64,000 nt of DNA from Mactra quadrangularis (GCA_025267735.1 CM046297.1:21230011-21294010), one strand, 5' to 3'; shown: positions 30,596 to 45,212, counted from the stretch's first letter. A program made the numbers and translations. Notes: generated by a model from the sequence alone, not told the origin.

Positions 30596-30944
30596 TTATG
30601 CAATAAGCCTTCATTTATAATTAAAGCTTACAAAAAGTAAGGTATTGTGTGCATAAGTACATTAAGCCTTCTCCTGATAAAGAAGCAAAAATTAAAAAAA
30701 AAGCCTCCATTGTATAAAATTGCACATTTTCATATTTAATAAATCAATAACAATTATGTATTCAAATAACAATATGTAAAGCATAGGCCCACTTAGTACA
30801 GTGTATACATGTATACAAGTCTCGATTTAGTTTTTTCATTCAAAATTTTTATAAATAGCCCGGAGGTGTGAAAAGAATTGAGTAATTATTGTACTATATA
30901 ACTGTTCTAAACTGCAAGGTCCGTCAGGACCCAGATATAGCTCA

Positions 30945-31022
30945 GACGGGTAGGCGGAAGGAAAAGTGCAGTTGAAAGGAGCTAACACAAGGTTCGCTGG
31001 TTCAACCCCTAGCACAGTCATA
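30945..31022 (+). repeat. tRNA-like SINE head
   Basis: ATATAGCTCAGACGGGTAG and GGTTCGCTGGTTCAACCCC resemble the A and B boxes of a tRNA gene, with too long a gap between them for a real tRNA. An AT-rich tail follows. Confidence 0.55.
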
Positions 31023-31880
31023 CTTTTTATATTTGAAATTAAAATAATATACATGTATAGAAAATATAATAAAATATGAATAAAATACATACATATATAG
31101 GTAATAGTAAGAACTTGAGGTAAATACACTACAATACAAATACATAGAACTTGTATAAAAAGTGAATGTTCTAAAGTGCAAACACCAACAAAACATAAAG
31201 TAAATACTTAACTCTGTCGCTAGATAATAAGAGAGTCTTTAGAGTCGTTGGAGGTTGGTCCTTTTAGCGACTTTATTCTATTTCTAATGTGGAATTAATT
31301 TGTATCGTTGAAATGAATTTTAGTTTTGAAATCAGGTAAACCCCAAAGTGTCTTTATATACGACCAAATGATATAAAAATGTCAGTCCTGAACTAGTTAC
31401 AGATAATCGCGCATAATTTGCGATTGTAGATATCTTATTCCATTTCAGATTCAGTTGTAAATATCTATTGCATCTGTCCAGTGTCCACACTTGAAACAAA
31501 ATGATTTACATTTTTGTGTACCCCTTTTTTACAAAACATGTATCATTTTTGTCATCTTTAGAAGAAGGACCAACAGTCATAAGAGTGTGGCTTTCTTCTC
31601 ATAGTGACCAACCATATTATAAAATACTCAAGCAAAGGAAAATACATGGAACAAGTGTGTCAGAAAAAAAATGGTAAACAGACATAACGCGTAAAGATAA
31701 AAAAACACAACAAAAAATCGTTTAATAGTACATCTGCGATTATCTTACAATAAAAAACACCAATAATTCAGACGATTCTTGCAAATGTTTTAATTCACAA
31801 TAAGCCCAGTTCATACATGTTCTCAAGAATTTATGCTACAATGTATTAGTTTATACCATGAAACAATCTAATCTATGTAG

Positions 31881-31909
31881 TTCTGTCCTGTTCTGTTCTG
31901 TTCTGTTCT
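31881..31909. repeat. (TTCTG)n microsatellite
   Basis: Five to six TTCTG units with one TCCTG variant. Confidence 0.8.
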
Positions 31910-33474
31910 TATCCAATCTTATTCTTATCCATTATTTTAATACCAGAAAAAAAAACAGAAGAACAAAGACAATTATATATATTACACAAAAAAAATTTAA
32001 TTGAAGTCTGTGAAACTACGGAAATCTAAAGTGCCTTAAATGTAAACATTGTCAATTGAATAACTCATATATATTGTATTCCATGTAGAATATTACTTGA
32101 AACTATCGTATTGATTACTTCCAGTTGAACTTAAAATGCATTTACATCTGACTTAAAATACATTAAGCCGTCTTTCAGAACAAAGCAATACACTTATACA
32201 TCGTTACAAGTTTTAGGTTATTTAATGTTTAAAACGCATTTGTCTTGGGAGTGTAAACTTTTTTTCAACCGCCGATCATGTACAGTAAAGTTCAAATATA
32301 AAGACCAGCTTAATTATAGTAAAATTACGGAGACCCGAAAGTGACATATTGAAATAATTTTCTTTATTTTCACGATTAATAATAGTATTATTTCGTTTTA
32401 ATGAAATATTATTACAGAAAACGAAATAATATTATGTGCTAACGAAACATTATTATGTTTATACGAAATAATTTTGACAACAATAAGTACATTTGTGTAT
32501 CCTTAAATGTCAGTTAGGGTATCCGTAAAAGGTGTGTGAGTTTTGACAATATAAAGTCACAAATGCTTATATTGAGAAGAAAAATTGTCGCCTTATTTAG
32601 ATTATTTCGCTATTGAGGCAATCGATTATGATGGCCTTTGCAGTGAAACTTTTCTGTATTATGCATAGATATACATTCTAAAGAAATGAACCATTTTCTA
32701 GAATGAAGAAAAAAACATTAACCAATTTATGATCAAGATTTTAAGGGTTTATCATTACATCAACATTTTGAGTTATTATTAACTTAACGTCGTATTTTTT
32801 TGTTACCTGAAGATGCCCTGTAGGCACTGCCAATTATTGCGTTTTGCCTGACCCAGCAACGATAGTGGAAAGGGCAGGTAATCCACAAGATTGTGCTTGA
32901 TAGTCAATTTACAATAATTGGTTATAAAAATACCCAGACTTTCTGAAATCACAGCAGACTATATACTTATATAAATAAATCTGTGGTTTATTTTTATTAT
33001 TTGTGTAATGTTCAGATTTCGCATACTGTGGTCTTACAACATAACAAAGATATTTCTTTGAGTGTAATTGCACAAATTTGATGTATTTTCACAATAAGTA
33101 AAATGCGAGCATAAATGTCGTACGATACTACGTAAAGATGATATAATACATGAATATAGCTAAGAACATTGGCAATACACTCTCATTTCAATATTACTCA
33201 ATTATTTATAGCATGGAACTCACTAGTTGAATATTTTATTGTATTGAATATGAATCCATCCCAGTCTTTGTGGCGCTTATTAATTTTGTTAATGGATATA
33301 ATATAATATTTTATATAGAATACTATGATACATTTTGATGTCATTATTTCTCATTATTTTCTTCTCTTTCTAAAAGTTCCGACGCTTGCTACATTTATAT
33401 TCCTGATCGGTCACGATTGAAAGTTTCCGTGTGTTTTCTATAATACAGTAAAGTTCCATTACTAGGACTATATT
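31910..33474. other. Host intergenic DNA
   Basis: No gene recognised. An alternating TTATTTCGTTTTAATGAAATATTATT region near 32380-32470 holds several short inverted ATTATTTCG motifs. The dispersed repeat member at 32823-32896 lies here. Confidence 0.45.
32823..32896. repeat. Dispersed repeat, copy 2 (partner at 1671-1737)
   Basis: Contains TTTTGCCTGACCC, CGATAGTGG and GGGCAGGTAAT in the same order as the partner. Confidence 0.6.
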
Positions 33475-33757
33475 TTTGTTTTTTAACGCCGTGTCAACAC
33501 AATTAAGATCATTTTACGGCGTCCAGCGCATCTAACCTAGCTTTTCTAGACCCTTGTCTATAACCAGTACTCATCTACCCGTCCACAACGGCGGAAACTT
33601 CTCCATATTATCTAATCAATGGAGGAAAATCGACATTATTGTCAAATTTTCATGGAAGGATATAACCTCCCCGGGTGGGATTCGAACCCGTACCCCCTTC
33701 GGGACACGAGATTCAAAATCCCGGCTCGCTACCAACTGCGCTATCGACCCGGGTTGA
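33475..33757 (-). repeat. tRNA-derived SINE
   Basis: Minus-strand head CGGGTCGATAGCGCAGTTGG and GGGTTCGAATCCCACC, then a body including TGGTTATAGACAAGGG, ending in GGCGTTAAAAAACAAAAA. Related copies lie at 36330-36545 and 57205-57400. Confidence 0.85.
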
Positions 33758-36064
33758 CTATAAAAAGCAATGGTCTCAATAGCGAAATGGTCTTAATATA
33801 AGGATATTTACTGTCATATTACATTTCCATGTTTTTCATATTGTACGTCTTTTATGTTTGTTTGTTGCATGTAAATATGTACATGTCTTGCTTTCTTTTC
33901 GGCTTAACAGCCTAAGAAAAGTTATGTAATAAACTTGATAAACATATTTTAGACAACGGTGCCCCCTCTCAGCCAATCAAATTGCTTAAAAAGTGCTTGA
34001 TAAATCTCATACCACACGGTTAAGTGTTTGATATTATCGGACCTTTTTTCCGTGCTTAAAATTCAAGAAAACAGTGCGTGAAGGTATGGGGTGGATCCAG
34101 ACTTTTCAAGTTTGGTGCGCACTAAGAACAAAACGCAATGCTATAGTTTGTATTAAAGCGGCAATAAAAATTGGAAAGATTTTATTCATGGTCTCATTTG
34201 TCGACTAGCATAAGTCATGAAATAGTACAATCCATTGTAAAACGTCTAGATCCGCCCCATTATCAGTTTAATACAATCAACTGCTGAGTATATACATGTA
34301 GATTTCCAAGGAGAAATGTTTCAATAAGCTTATCTGTATTAATTTGAAAGGAAACCAAAGTTTTGAGAAATTAACTGTTATTTATTTTTAATTTAAGTCC
34401 TCACAAGAATTAATACTTTGTCACTATACCACAATAGTATGGACTCATGTGCCATGTTTTGAAAATTGATGAAGTAGACTGGATTGTTTTATTTTAACGT
34501 TAACATTTACACGTAATGTTATTTTGTACACGTACCGTACTGGTTTGAAATTTGCAAACGTATAACTACGTAATTGTGCACTTTATGTGATATAATATAA
34601 ATGTGAAACTGCATTGGCACCATTTCCTATCTATTAAACCCCTCGTGTTATGATTGTTAGAAGTAAGGCATTTGTGGAAAGGAACTCGAATGAAGAATGG
34701 GCAATTATTTTGAGAAAATCCCAACTATATAAATTAAATCCCTACTTAAAAATTAACCCATATAAATTGTGTAACAGATTAGTTACTTCAGTCAATTACT
34801 AAAATAGGATCTAATTTTATATAACTGATAGTTATATAAATTTAGTATGCCTTCTTACTTTAAATATTTTGAGGGGAAATAAATGAGACAGGAAATAAAG
34901 CGCCATGATCGTGCGACCACATGCACGACTCATGCAGATCGGTTCGTCTCCATTCGGAGACAAACACCAAAGTCAACAGCGTAAGCCAACTCCTAGCAAT
35001 ACATTAGTAGCTCTGATAACCAAGCCTTATTTCCATTCTCTATGAAAAGGGAATGGCATGGTGTTTAGGAACGACCAGAGCCAGTCAAATGCGCCGCTTA
35101 AAAGAGGCAAACGCTTGGCTATATGTATGACATTTAAGTCAAAATAACGACATACACTTTAAAACTGTGATGTTTTCTATTATAAGTTAAATACTAACGA
35201 ATGGGGTGTCATAGTAAGCAGTTTATTATGTCAATTAAATTCAATTGGTGTCTAATTCTGTCTTACTTAAGCTTGCAGATTCTGTGTTTATTATTTAAAC
35301 TAGATATTTAAATAGTATTACAAAAATATATTGAAGACTCATCAAATTAACCAAAAGCAAAATTTATACAGTCACGCGTATATTTAATACTATCTAATTC
35401 CATTTACATAGGCAAGGGAGTTTAATAGGATCTAAGCACTTGCCATTGTTGCCTCCCTTTGTGCCAAATTAATGTAGTTTTTAATAACAAATAGTAAGAC
35501 TTATAAGCTTTTTAAATCTTGACCGTTCTATTTTCTTACTTTTTCTATATTTTTATTTTTGGACTTTTTATCTTACATTATTTTTATGAGAAATATGGTC
35601 TTAATTGAATGTTCACACGTTTACTAGTAAAAAAACAATTTTAGAAAGTGATGAAATATATAAAACAATAACATGTACTTACAGCCTAATAGCGCTCTTG
35701 GTTAGCCAAAACAGTATTTAGTTCTGTGGTAAAGAATCATTCCTATGACGAATCACCACTGTGATTATTTATCAAAAATGATTGTTAATTTGAATCCTTA
35801 TAATTATTTAACTGCACATTACGTACATGGGCACATTAATAATATTTACATTCATGACTAACACTATCTAATTGTGTTAATGAGTTCTAATTAGCTTTCG
35901 CACGAAATTCACGACTCAAAATTTAATATCGTTTATTGAAGTTTAAGGCCCACTATATTATTCTGAGTTTTATGTGGCTAAAAGATGGCAATAGTATAAA
36001 CACGTGACAAAATAAATGAAAATGGACATTATAAACTTATAACTTCATACCCGTTGTCTAAGTC
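33758..36064. other. Host intergenic DNA
   Basis: AT-rich, no gene, repeat or RNA recognised beyond short simple runs. Confidence 0.45.
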
Positions 36065-36157
36065 GGATAGAATACTCGTAGCAGTTTGATATGGGATTTA
36101 TCAACTCGCTTCGCTCGTTGATTAATCCCATATCAAACTGCTACTCATGCTCTATCC
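36065..36157. repeat. Long near-perfect hairpin
   Basis: Two 41-bp arms (36065-36105 and 36117-36157) are complementary apart from a short mismatched patch near the outer end and one inner base, around an 11-nt loop. The core arm reads GTAGCAGTTTGATATGGGAT. It could be a foldback element, or, if transcribed, a long RNA hairpin of pre-miRNA size. Confidence 0.8.
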
Positions 36158-36329
36158 TATACAATTAAGCCAATACAGGTTATAGCTCTTAAAAATCGCT
36201 CGATTTTGCTATAAACAATGTGTTCTAAATGGTGGAACTTTACAGTGCATGTTTCAAAGCATATTAGCTCGAAAACCTGTTTTTGTTTCGTTTGTGCTAA
36301 AGTTTCCTTTTACGTTCTGTTTTTTTTTT

Positions 36330-36545
36330 CTGACGATTGCCAATTTAGTGTGAGTTCTGTACTATATAGGTCATTTGAGCTAGCTTGCCCGGACCTTTGT
36401 CTATAACAGTAAGTACCTACCCTCCACAGGACCGGCATAATAATTCATGGAATGGTAAAAACCATCCTAAATTAGGCTTGAACCAGTAACCTCTACATTC
36501 GATGATATCGTTTGCGTTGCTTACTGTATTGAGGACCTGGCTAAA
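36330..36545 (-). repeat. Degenerate SINE remnant
   Basis: Shares CTAGCTTG-CCGGACC-TTTGTCTATAACAGTA with the SINE body at 33540-33570 in the same orientation. The tRNA head is largely decayed. Confidence 0.55.
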
Positions 36546-36930
36546 AAGGCTTGATCAATTTTTATGCATAACATATAAAAGTACAATCTCAAAGACTTAA
36601 AGACAGATAAGGGTCAATGTTTGCAATCATACTAGAGCAGCATATAATGGCAATACAATTATACCATGATGAAATGAACACCACGAACAGTGTCACTAAG
36701 CAGTACGTCGTACTTTGCATACATATGAACCTGGGCAGCAAACAATATAGAAGGATTTACGACGAAAATCGGTCGTATGATCTTTGATAATTCGAGCCCC
36801 AGAGCATTAGACTTTAGGCTAAGACGTATATGTATATGATTGTTTAGTACAATAATTGTAAACACTATACAAATAGTCCATAACCTAGCAATTTAATTAT
36901 CAGCATACCAGTTCAGTGTATTGAATAAGG

Positions 36931-37656
36931 AATATAATTAAATCTGATAGACTAATTGATTTTGTAGAGGACAAACTCGTTGAAACATAATTATATACAT
37001 ATATACGTACAAAATAACAGTACTGAAGTTTCTATTAAAGCCACTATATAAAGATATATTCATTCACTGCAAACATAAACCTAAAATCTTGAAGTAATAA
37101 ATTATAATACTCATTACAAAACAATTTGTGGATTAGGTTTGACCAAAGTGCCAAATTCTCAAACAATGGGGGTCCTTTTTTATAAAAGTACAGTATATAT
37201 GTATCATTTTTTACAAAAAAAATATATATGATTTACAACTGTTTTAGGGCTTATGTAAGGCAATGTAATTTGGAATAAGTTGTTTTCTATCACAAAACTT
37301 CTTCTTAAAGTTATCAAAGTACAATCTTTGGTTTTAATACAACTAAATTATACTTTTAGTTTCTGTCTATCTTTACTATGAAATGCAATAAATAACATGT
37401 CAATAATTAATCGAATACGTCATGTTTTTAAAAAAATATTTAAAATAAGACTTATTTGTACCAGAAAAATGACTATTTTCTTTGTTGCCCTTAGACAGTG
37501 TCAGACTTTATATAGGGACTTTAATTACCAGCATAATGGTACAGCGTATCGACTAAGAAATATAATGAAATCTGATAGACTAATTGCCTTTGTAGAGGAC
37601 AAAATCTCTACTTGTTTTGATATCGTTGAAACATTAATACAAAACAACAGTACTTA
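36931..37656. repeat. Local duplication, two copies about 630 bp apart
   Basis: AAATCTGATAGACTAATTG, then TTTGTAGAGGACAAA, then CGTTGAAACA and AACAGTACT occur at 36940-37025 and again at 37567-37655; the first copy lacks about 20 bases. The second copy is part of an 86-codon open frame from 37397 to 37657 (ATG start, basic N-terminus), which I do not recognise and leave uncalled. Confidence 0.6.
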
Positions 37657-39500
37657 AGCTTAGCTTCGGCTTAATTTTAGCTTAATTTAGAGAACAATGT
37701 ATGTTGGTGAATCGCTGAATAACGATTGTTATTTATGATCAGCTGGTTTGGGCTTTTGATTGTGCATATCGATTGTAAAATCACTTGTGATGTTTTAAAT
37801 TAGTTGCATGTAAATAAAAACAAGAGGGACATGACTGTCTTTTATTGCTTACTTAACACCATCGTTATAAACATTGAATCAGAATGAAATAATAATCAAT
37901 AACCAATAATCAATAATCAAGTAATGAAGTCATTTTGCAAACATGATTTTCCTATCTTTAGCTCCTGAGACATTTTTTCATCCAAGATCACCCATCTTCG
38001 AACTCATTCGAGCAATTTCCTAGACAAGTATCCTGAAAGAGTTTTCGAGTGCTTGACGATCAGTACTTCACACCACTGGATTTAATTGTAACTGTATCTA
38101 GAACAAGACACATACGAACAGGAAAGGTTAAATCATGCAAACATATTTAGTATATAGATACAGAATATGATGGGATAGACCTCAATCGGAACTATCAACT
38201 TGATAGCTAGTTGGTTTATTCTTCCTGCCAGAAACAATTTATCAATGTACATTTCAATCCAAATAGACTATATTCGGAATTCAAATATTTGAGTTTTCCC
38301 CTCCGGTACAAACAATTTTTCACCGTTACAATAAAAACACGTGTACAAAGAACAATATGATTAAATCTATAGTTCGTGCTATCTAGCAATAATGTGTTAC
38401 TAACTTTGTTTGTACCGCCTGGGCACGGACGGAAAACCCCATAAATTTGAATTCCGGATTAGGTCTTTTTGTATGTCATTTTACCATATGCCCCACCATT
38501 TCTAATGCGCGCGGCAAATGGATGATAATATTCAAACATAGAAAACAATCTGAAACTATTTGATACGAAGACTCGAACACAACACGGATCATATCACAGC
38601 CCACACACTAAATATAACACCGAGAACGAATAAAGGTATAATCCTAAATAGCAAGCTTATGTTCTCAAAGGTTTTATCGAAGCTAGCCGACTCGGCTGTT
38701 AAATATTGATAAGGACAACCATCCTACGTACTATTTTTTACATTTTATATAATATTTTCCTTCTCAAATAAGTACGGATATCACATCTTTTCGTATTCTA
38801 TCTTATAAGTTATAACATAGAATTTATGTTGGACGAAAACCTGTTGCAGGGTCCCGCGTGTGTTTGTAAGAGCGGTTCCAACCAAGGTCTTATGACCACA
38901 TGTATTCTGGGTCATAGTGAACTTACACGTGCAATGCATTGAAATGCAAACTAAAAACGTTGAGTAAATTCTAGGGCTCTCTTAGCATATTATACGAATA
39001 CAAACTAAAATATACACAGTGAACCTTCATAATGTGAGATAATTCTCGACTCATGCTTTACAAAAGTCTAGCCTCGTACATTATTAATATTTGTTAAGTA
39101 TTTTAATGTGATTTCTAACTAACATGTAAATGGTGTAAACGTTTGAGTAACACAACGTTAATGTCCAAATCGAAGCCGTGAGAAGTGAGAATAGAAAATT
39201 ATATTTTGTAAATTATGTATTGAAAACATGAAATTTTCGTCGTTTGAAATGTTGAATTAGTTGAACACTGTTTTAAAACCCTGAGAGGAGATTAAGTCTA
39301 AGAAGAACTATTGGCTATGTCATAAGCTCAGTTAAGACCATTTATTTTTGGGATATTTAATACTGGTTGTTGTTCGTTAACATAATAATACAATAATAAA
39401 CTAAACATCAGGAGCGTGTTCATTTACGACTGTTAGCGAACGTTACGGGTATGAGATAACTAAACAAAAACAAAAAACATCTGAACCCGCGGATAACTTA
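37657..39500. other. Host intergenic DNA
   Basis: A short CAATAATCAATAACC array lies near 37890-37920. CGTCCGTGC and GAATTC-containing blocks near 38270-38460 face each other as a weak long inverted repeat. No gene recognised. Confidence 0.4.
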
Positions 39501-39881
39501 TTACAAAGTTGAGACGTTAGTAGACATTGAGTTGTCTCGGTCTTTTGGTTGAGTTGTTCCGATCCTAACGTTACGGAACGTTACAGAACGTTCGGGATAA
39601 TTGAACAGGCTACAGTTTTGTTTCAATTTGTTGTTCGATTTGCAAAAATGCACTATCGGAGATGATGGGTATACAACGATGTAATACAAAATACCAACCT
39701 CTAGATCCACTAGTTCTTTAGTCCTCTTGTCCCTGATTTCAACGAAGTTTTGCGACTTTATTTTGCGTTCACTCCGTCCGCCTTCGTTCTTGCGGGTAGA
39801 AGGGTATCCCATCCGCTTTGTGAAGAAATCACTATTCCTTAATCTCCGATGAAATGACGCCGTTTGGCGCAATTTCCCCAT
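39501..39881 (-). other. Candidate host first exon, weak
   Basis: An ATG-started open frame of 126 codons in a locally GC-richer patch. The first ~60 residues are basic and low in simple repeats (with GGRSERKIKSQNF and IRDKRTKELVDLE), then a GTTGGT sequence that could be a splice donor. The remaining residues look non-coding. I recognise no family, and this could be chance. Confidence 0.25.
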
Positions 39882-42800
39882 ATCGTCATTTTAAATGGTA
39901 CACTTACTAAAATATCAATTTTACCAAAACAAACTATTCAATCAACAAAAAATAACGAATTAATGTACCTTGCTTAAATTAAATCTCCATTAAATGTCGC
40001 ACTTAGCTCAATGTTGTCACACACGTTAGCAAAACATATCTGGCTTCTAAACTTTACACACTATAATCAAAGCATTTAAACATAATTGTTTTTGTCAATG
40101 TTTTTTTTAAACACAGAACAAATTTGTCATGTACACAATTCAGAATCATTGTTATTTCTTATGGCTATGTTTTAAAATTCTCTGTTTCTCATTGTTGCAT
40201 TCTTAACACGAACGCCGACGTTTCGCACACTTGGACACGCAATTATGTATAATTTCAAGACATGGTTCCAAGTCTTAATTGCTTAAATGAGAAGCGATGT
40301 TGACATTTCTGAGAAAAATAAATACAATGACTGCTTGATAGAACTTTATATACACAGTCAGTAACATTGGAACTACATTAAAGCCCACAACTGAGCAATT
40401 ACGGCCGCCGTTATTTCCGCAGAAGAAAAAACACGATTCTTCTTGAATTTCTTTCTATTAAAACAAAAGAGTATTAAATTACTAACTTAATGGAGGAAAT
40501 TTGTTACTCAAAAAGCATTTTAAAACAAACCAAAATAACCAAATAAAGCTTTCTGCTTGTTTTCAACATATAATAAATATTCATATTTTTTCTCAAGATC
40601 ACGAATTTCAAGCAAGACAAAATCACAAGAAATTCATACATGTATCAAGCACATGAATGTATTTTCAAATTGCAAAAAAGTAACGTAGTTTTTCTTTTAT
40701 AAAAGTCACATAATTTTTATTTATTTCGTATTTAACTCCCCAAGAACACCTTAGAAATTAAGAACAAACGAAAACAAAGAAGCTTGCTGTTATACACAAC
40801 CACAACATTGCGATAACAAATTCTAAATTCACGTGCGTGTTAACTACAAAATAAAATCCTTCTGAAAGTAATGCGATTCCACACGTGTTTAAATTCTAAA
40901 ATATCGATGTTCGACTGTTTAAAAAGATCTAAGTTTCTTCCAAACAAAATTATTACACACAGAGGTCAATAAACAATCACACACAATCACAGTTCACATA
41001 TTATAACTCAGTTCAATCACATAGGATCAATTTAAAAATGTACCTCCTAGTTAATTGTAGCTATCCTAACCAATTAATTGAATTTTACCTTTCGCAATGT
41101 CACATGTTTTCGCGACCTACCACGCATTCGATTTAAGATCTCGGACACATTTACTTAAACTTCTCCCAACATATCCAGGAAAAATATCATGTAAACCTCA
41201 TTTGTACATTCCAGTAAATTCATTTATATAAAAAAACTCCGACCCTTAAAGCAAGAATAATGACATCAAATTGTAATGTATTGCTGACAGTATTTAATTA
41301 AGTCGTTTCGCATCAAGATAGCGTACTTGTTAGGTGAACGCAATGAGACATTTGTCACTCTATCAGCATAACATAAACACGCTAACTGACCACCTGATGG
41401 TCGAGGCTTAACTATGGAAATATCGGAAAATCGTAATTACCCTTCATTTCTAAACCTACAGCTATAAATGTCACGTGACTCGCGATATCTCAAATACTGA
41501 GAAACGGTAATGCATTGAACTATACGACATTTGTTTCGTAATCAAAGCGCTGTGAGTACCATAGATTTAAACAGAATAGAAACACCACGGTCGTGATCAA
41601 GAGAGCATGCTCGTTTTCGACTCATTAGATCTGGATCGCGGAAAGTCAAAACCTTCTATACTGGCATCACTTGCAGACTAAATCTAAAAGGGTTAGCGAG
41701 TACTTGTAAAACTGCTTCCAGAAGGCTAAATAAATGAGTCGATGCGTCTAAAACCTTAAAAGGAATAAGCCTCAATAGAAAAGATTATAACAGCAAGGGG
41801 TGCTTGAGATGTCTTTGATTCGTGCTCTTCAATTGTCCTATTCAATATTTTAAAGTAAATCGTCTTATTATCAACACGGCTCAAACAAGAACTGTTGGAA
41901 TGTTTGTTTCCAAGAGAATGGAATGTTAGAAAATGTCATAAAGTTGTTTATCTTTTTTACTTAAGCTAACACGTATTACTGGAATTTACTACTTGATACC
42001 ATTACAGCTGTTCAGTGACGTAACATATTTTGTCCGCTTGGAACTTGAACTAAGGTAAACAAATTATATCGTCTAAGTCCATGTTAAAATTTACATTCTT
42101 TCCCGTAACAATAATTAAGTAGTTGATGTTTGTAAATATATACACATTTAAGTAATAAGGTGTGAATATTGCTTTTTTATGTCTTATCAAGTTGCGCTAT
42201 AAACATTTATTCCATATATCATTGTTACTCGCAGTAGTAAAACAAAGTCAAATTAATCAATCTTAATCACCAGTGTGACTCATAAAACACAATTCTGTGA
42301 AGTTTTTACGAGCGCCGTTTCCTCAGAATAATTTTGATAAAACAATTCCAGATTGAAAATTTGCTTAAATTGAAATGAAAAAAGTCAGAAAAACCAATCT
42401 GTCTGTAACCAGATTTTATTTATATCAGAGTAATAAATAACTAAACACAATAAATGGGTGAAATAAACTTGTTTTGCATAATAACAAGTCGGTTTTCGAT
42501 GATAATGTACTTTGGGGCATTTAACTTTGTTATTCAAACAGTGAAGATGACAAATTTTCTGTTGTTCAGACATGGAAATAATTCGTGGTTATTGCAACTG
42601 TCATATTTGTATGATTGAAACGGCTAGGTCACTCAATAAAAATTTAGCATTGTTCTTCATGGTTGTAAATTCAGACGATGCAAGACCTGTGTGTATGGAG
42701 ATTACGTTATGATCACAATTTAACGGTGATGGTGGTATTCTATAGACTCGATGCTCATTAATCCTGGGTAATTCGATGGATCAGGGCAAAACCAGTCTAA

Positions 42801-42959
42801 CTTTATGTAAATAACGAAAGAGGTAGACTTGTTTTACGCTGATTAATCGAATTGTCTGAGTGTCTGTCAATGTTTGAGTAAAATAGATTCACTGAGGTGA
42901 CTGTAGAATAATTGAGGTTAAAATAGAGAGACACCGAGGAGAACAAACTCCTCCCAGTG
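39882..42959. other. Host intergenic DNA
   Basis: AT-rich with no recognisable gene, RNA or repeat by eye. Confidence 0.4.
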
Positions 42960-43340
42960 CTTACGTCACATTTTGCAACTTAACCACTACCAACACATAA
43001 ATCACGTGACGCTAGTAATACCATGTGACAAAAAATGGCGACCGCCAAAAAACAAACACCGCGATAATTTCGTTATTTTTACAAAATATAGATTAAAACT
43101 TTTAGTTTTTTTCTTTATGTACTTTGAACATCTGAATTCACTACAAGAAGACTCAATTTAAAGAAAATAGTGAAATGTAAAAGAAAAGATGAAAAAAATA
43201 GTCGGCTTTCTAAAGAACGAATTTACTTGTGGTGGCAGTGGTTTTTGATTCAATAAAGGAAAATAACCGCTGCGGGGAGTTTGCGAGGAGATAGGAGAAG
43301 AAAAGATATCTAAGATTTTTGACAAGAAGTACGAATGGGT
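42960..43340. repeat. Dispersed repeat, copy 1 (partner at 51530-51925)
   Basis: Shared blocks in order: AACTTAACCACTACCAACAC, AATCACGTGA, GCTAGTAATACCAT, GAACGAATTTACTTGT, GTGGCAGTGGTT, TACCGCTGCGGGGAGTT and ACAAGAAGTACGAATG. The two copies differ by substitutions and small indels, and copy 1 has an extra insertion. Confidence 0.75.
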
Positions 43341-44464
43341 TAACCAAGAATTGTAAAATATGTTGTATATAAGCCATTGGACAAGTTTGGGGGAAACAGG
43401 GACCTATAAAACTTTGCGCGATGGTATAAACCCCATTCAAAACGTACCCAGTTGTTTCGTTGAGCAAGAAACTTTCTCCAATTTGCTCAAAGCTTGGTGG
43501 AACCAGTACGTTAATTCGAAAGTGATTGTTTTAGTTGTTAGATTTGTTTTCACAACAGAGCTTAAAGTGAATTAGTATTACCTAAAAATCGAACCGGGTC
43601 GCTTGATTTGAACCAAGCGATTTAGCCATAATCGCGACAACAAAAAGTTTATATAAGAAATTAGCTTTTTGTTTTGTAAAACAACGTTAATGAAAGTCAC
43701 AACGTTAACATATTTATCCAACTTGCAACATTTAATAAATCTCCTGTAATCATGTACAAATGTTCTATTATTTCCATGACAAATATAATCCTTAGAAACG
43801 AAATCACAGCAACACTAACACGCGAACAAAACCAACATTGTGTAACAGTATGGTGTCGATGAAGTTTAATTTTCTATAAAAATATCCAAGATATTCCGAG
43901 TATGGTTTTCCTTTTGTGAATAGATTTAATACTTTAAAATCAAAAACAGATTTCAGTAAAATCGCTCTGTGTGGCTTTTAAATAACTACTTTATATTCCC
44001 TTAAGAAACACTATATGTAATGCCATTAATTCAAATGTCACATAGACAGACGTTTCCGTGGAAATGTCAAGCAACAGTGTCTTACACGGTATGACATTAT
44101 CAACAAGAAATATCGAAATTTATTTGCTATTTTAAACGATTCTAGAGTCTATTAAACTATGTCTGTCTCTCTGGCGTTGTAGCAGACAAACGCTCGTAAA
44201 ATTGAAGGTGTTTTACAGCTATGCGATGGTCGTTAAAACTGCTACTATTTTTCAGATGGGACTAATATTTCAAGTTGCAATGTTATTCTAATAATTAAAT
44301 GTATTTGATAGACCAGTCGCTGTAGGAAATTGAAAGACGTTTTAATGCTTCATTATTGCAACAATGATTAGGGTTCCATATAAACACGTCGACAAGTCGA
44401 TGGAATTTTAATTTCAGCTTAAATTTTAAGTAGCATAGGTATTATACATCACTTTCACTCCATT
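43341..44464. other. Host intergenic DNA
   Basis: No gene recognised; short open frames near 43360 and 43210 come from the repeat edge. Confidence 0.4.
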
Positions 44465-44735
44465 GCCTTCAAACTAGCTTTTTATGGCGACATGGTAGAA
44501 TGTTCGCTTACGACTCGAGAAGTCGTAGGTACGAATATCAGTACGGACCATGGATTTTATCGGTTACTTTACCATAGCCTATAGTATTCATCAACTGTTC
44601 CTTGTATAGTAAGGCAACATGTTTGTTGTCAAATTTTCATTGTAGGTTATAACCAGTCAGTTTGCGTTTCGAACCAGCGACCTCTTCAAAATACATCAGA
44701 TATCCATTTTGTAGCTTACTGTGCCACTGACCCGG
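44465..44735. repeat. SINE fragments
   Basis: A plus-strand tRNA-like head (GGCGACATGGTAGAATG, then GGTACGAATATC) is followed by a minus-strand tRNA-like segment with GGTTCGAAA-type B box and GTGGCACAGTAAGC. The two look like fragments of different insertions. Confidence 0.45.
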
Positions 44736-45062
44736 ATATGGTGAAAAGTTAAAGAACTTATTGAATAGAACAAACTGTTACCTCAGATGGCGTTGTATCA
44801 ATATGTCATCAAAGCACCGTGTTCTTTGAATTCAGGAATTGAAAAGAGTTGCCAGAACATCTAACGACGTGATTCAAAACTATGAACTTCTTTCCTAAGT
44901 TCAGATCATGCATCGCATGAGCAAAAGTCATCATACTGACCAATAACTGCAGTAATAGAATACGATCGTGAACTTTATTCACATCCCGTATGGGTCATAT
45001 TAGATATAAAAAGAACATCTTAGACATCGTCCAAAGAGGTTTCTCTGCTCTGGATCGTTCAT

Positions 45063-45212
45063 GGAGTTAAATTTCTTTAACTCAGAGCAATTATTTTTTT
45101 TACCTTTCACCGGTCATGTGATCAAAATCAGTCAGCTGACGAAGGTGACGTTATGTCACCGAAAATTTCAATGTAAATAAATGATTGCTCTGAGTTGAAG
45201 AAAATTAACTCC
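45063..45212. repeat. MITE-like element with 30-bp inverted ends
   Basis: Arms at 45063-45092 and 45183-45212 begin GGAGTTAA and match with about three differences. A central GGTGACGTTATGTCACC palindrome lies inside. No transposase is encoded. Target duplications are not clear. Confidence 0.65.
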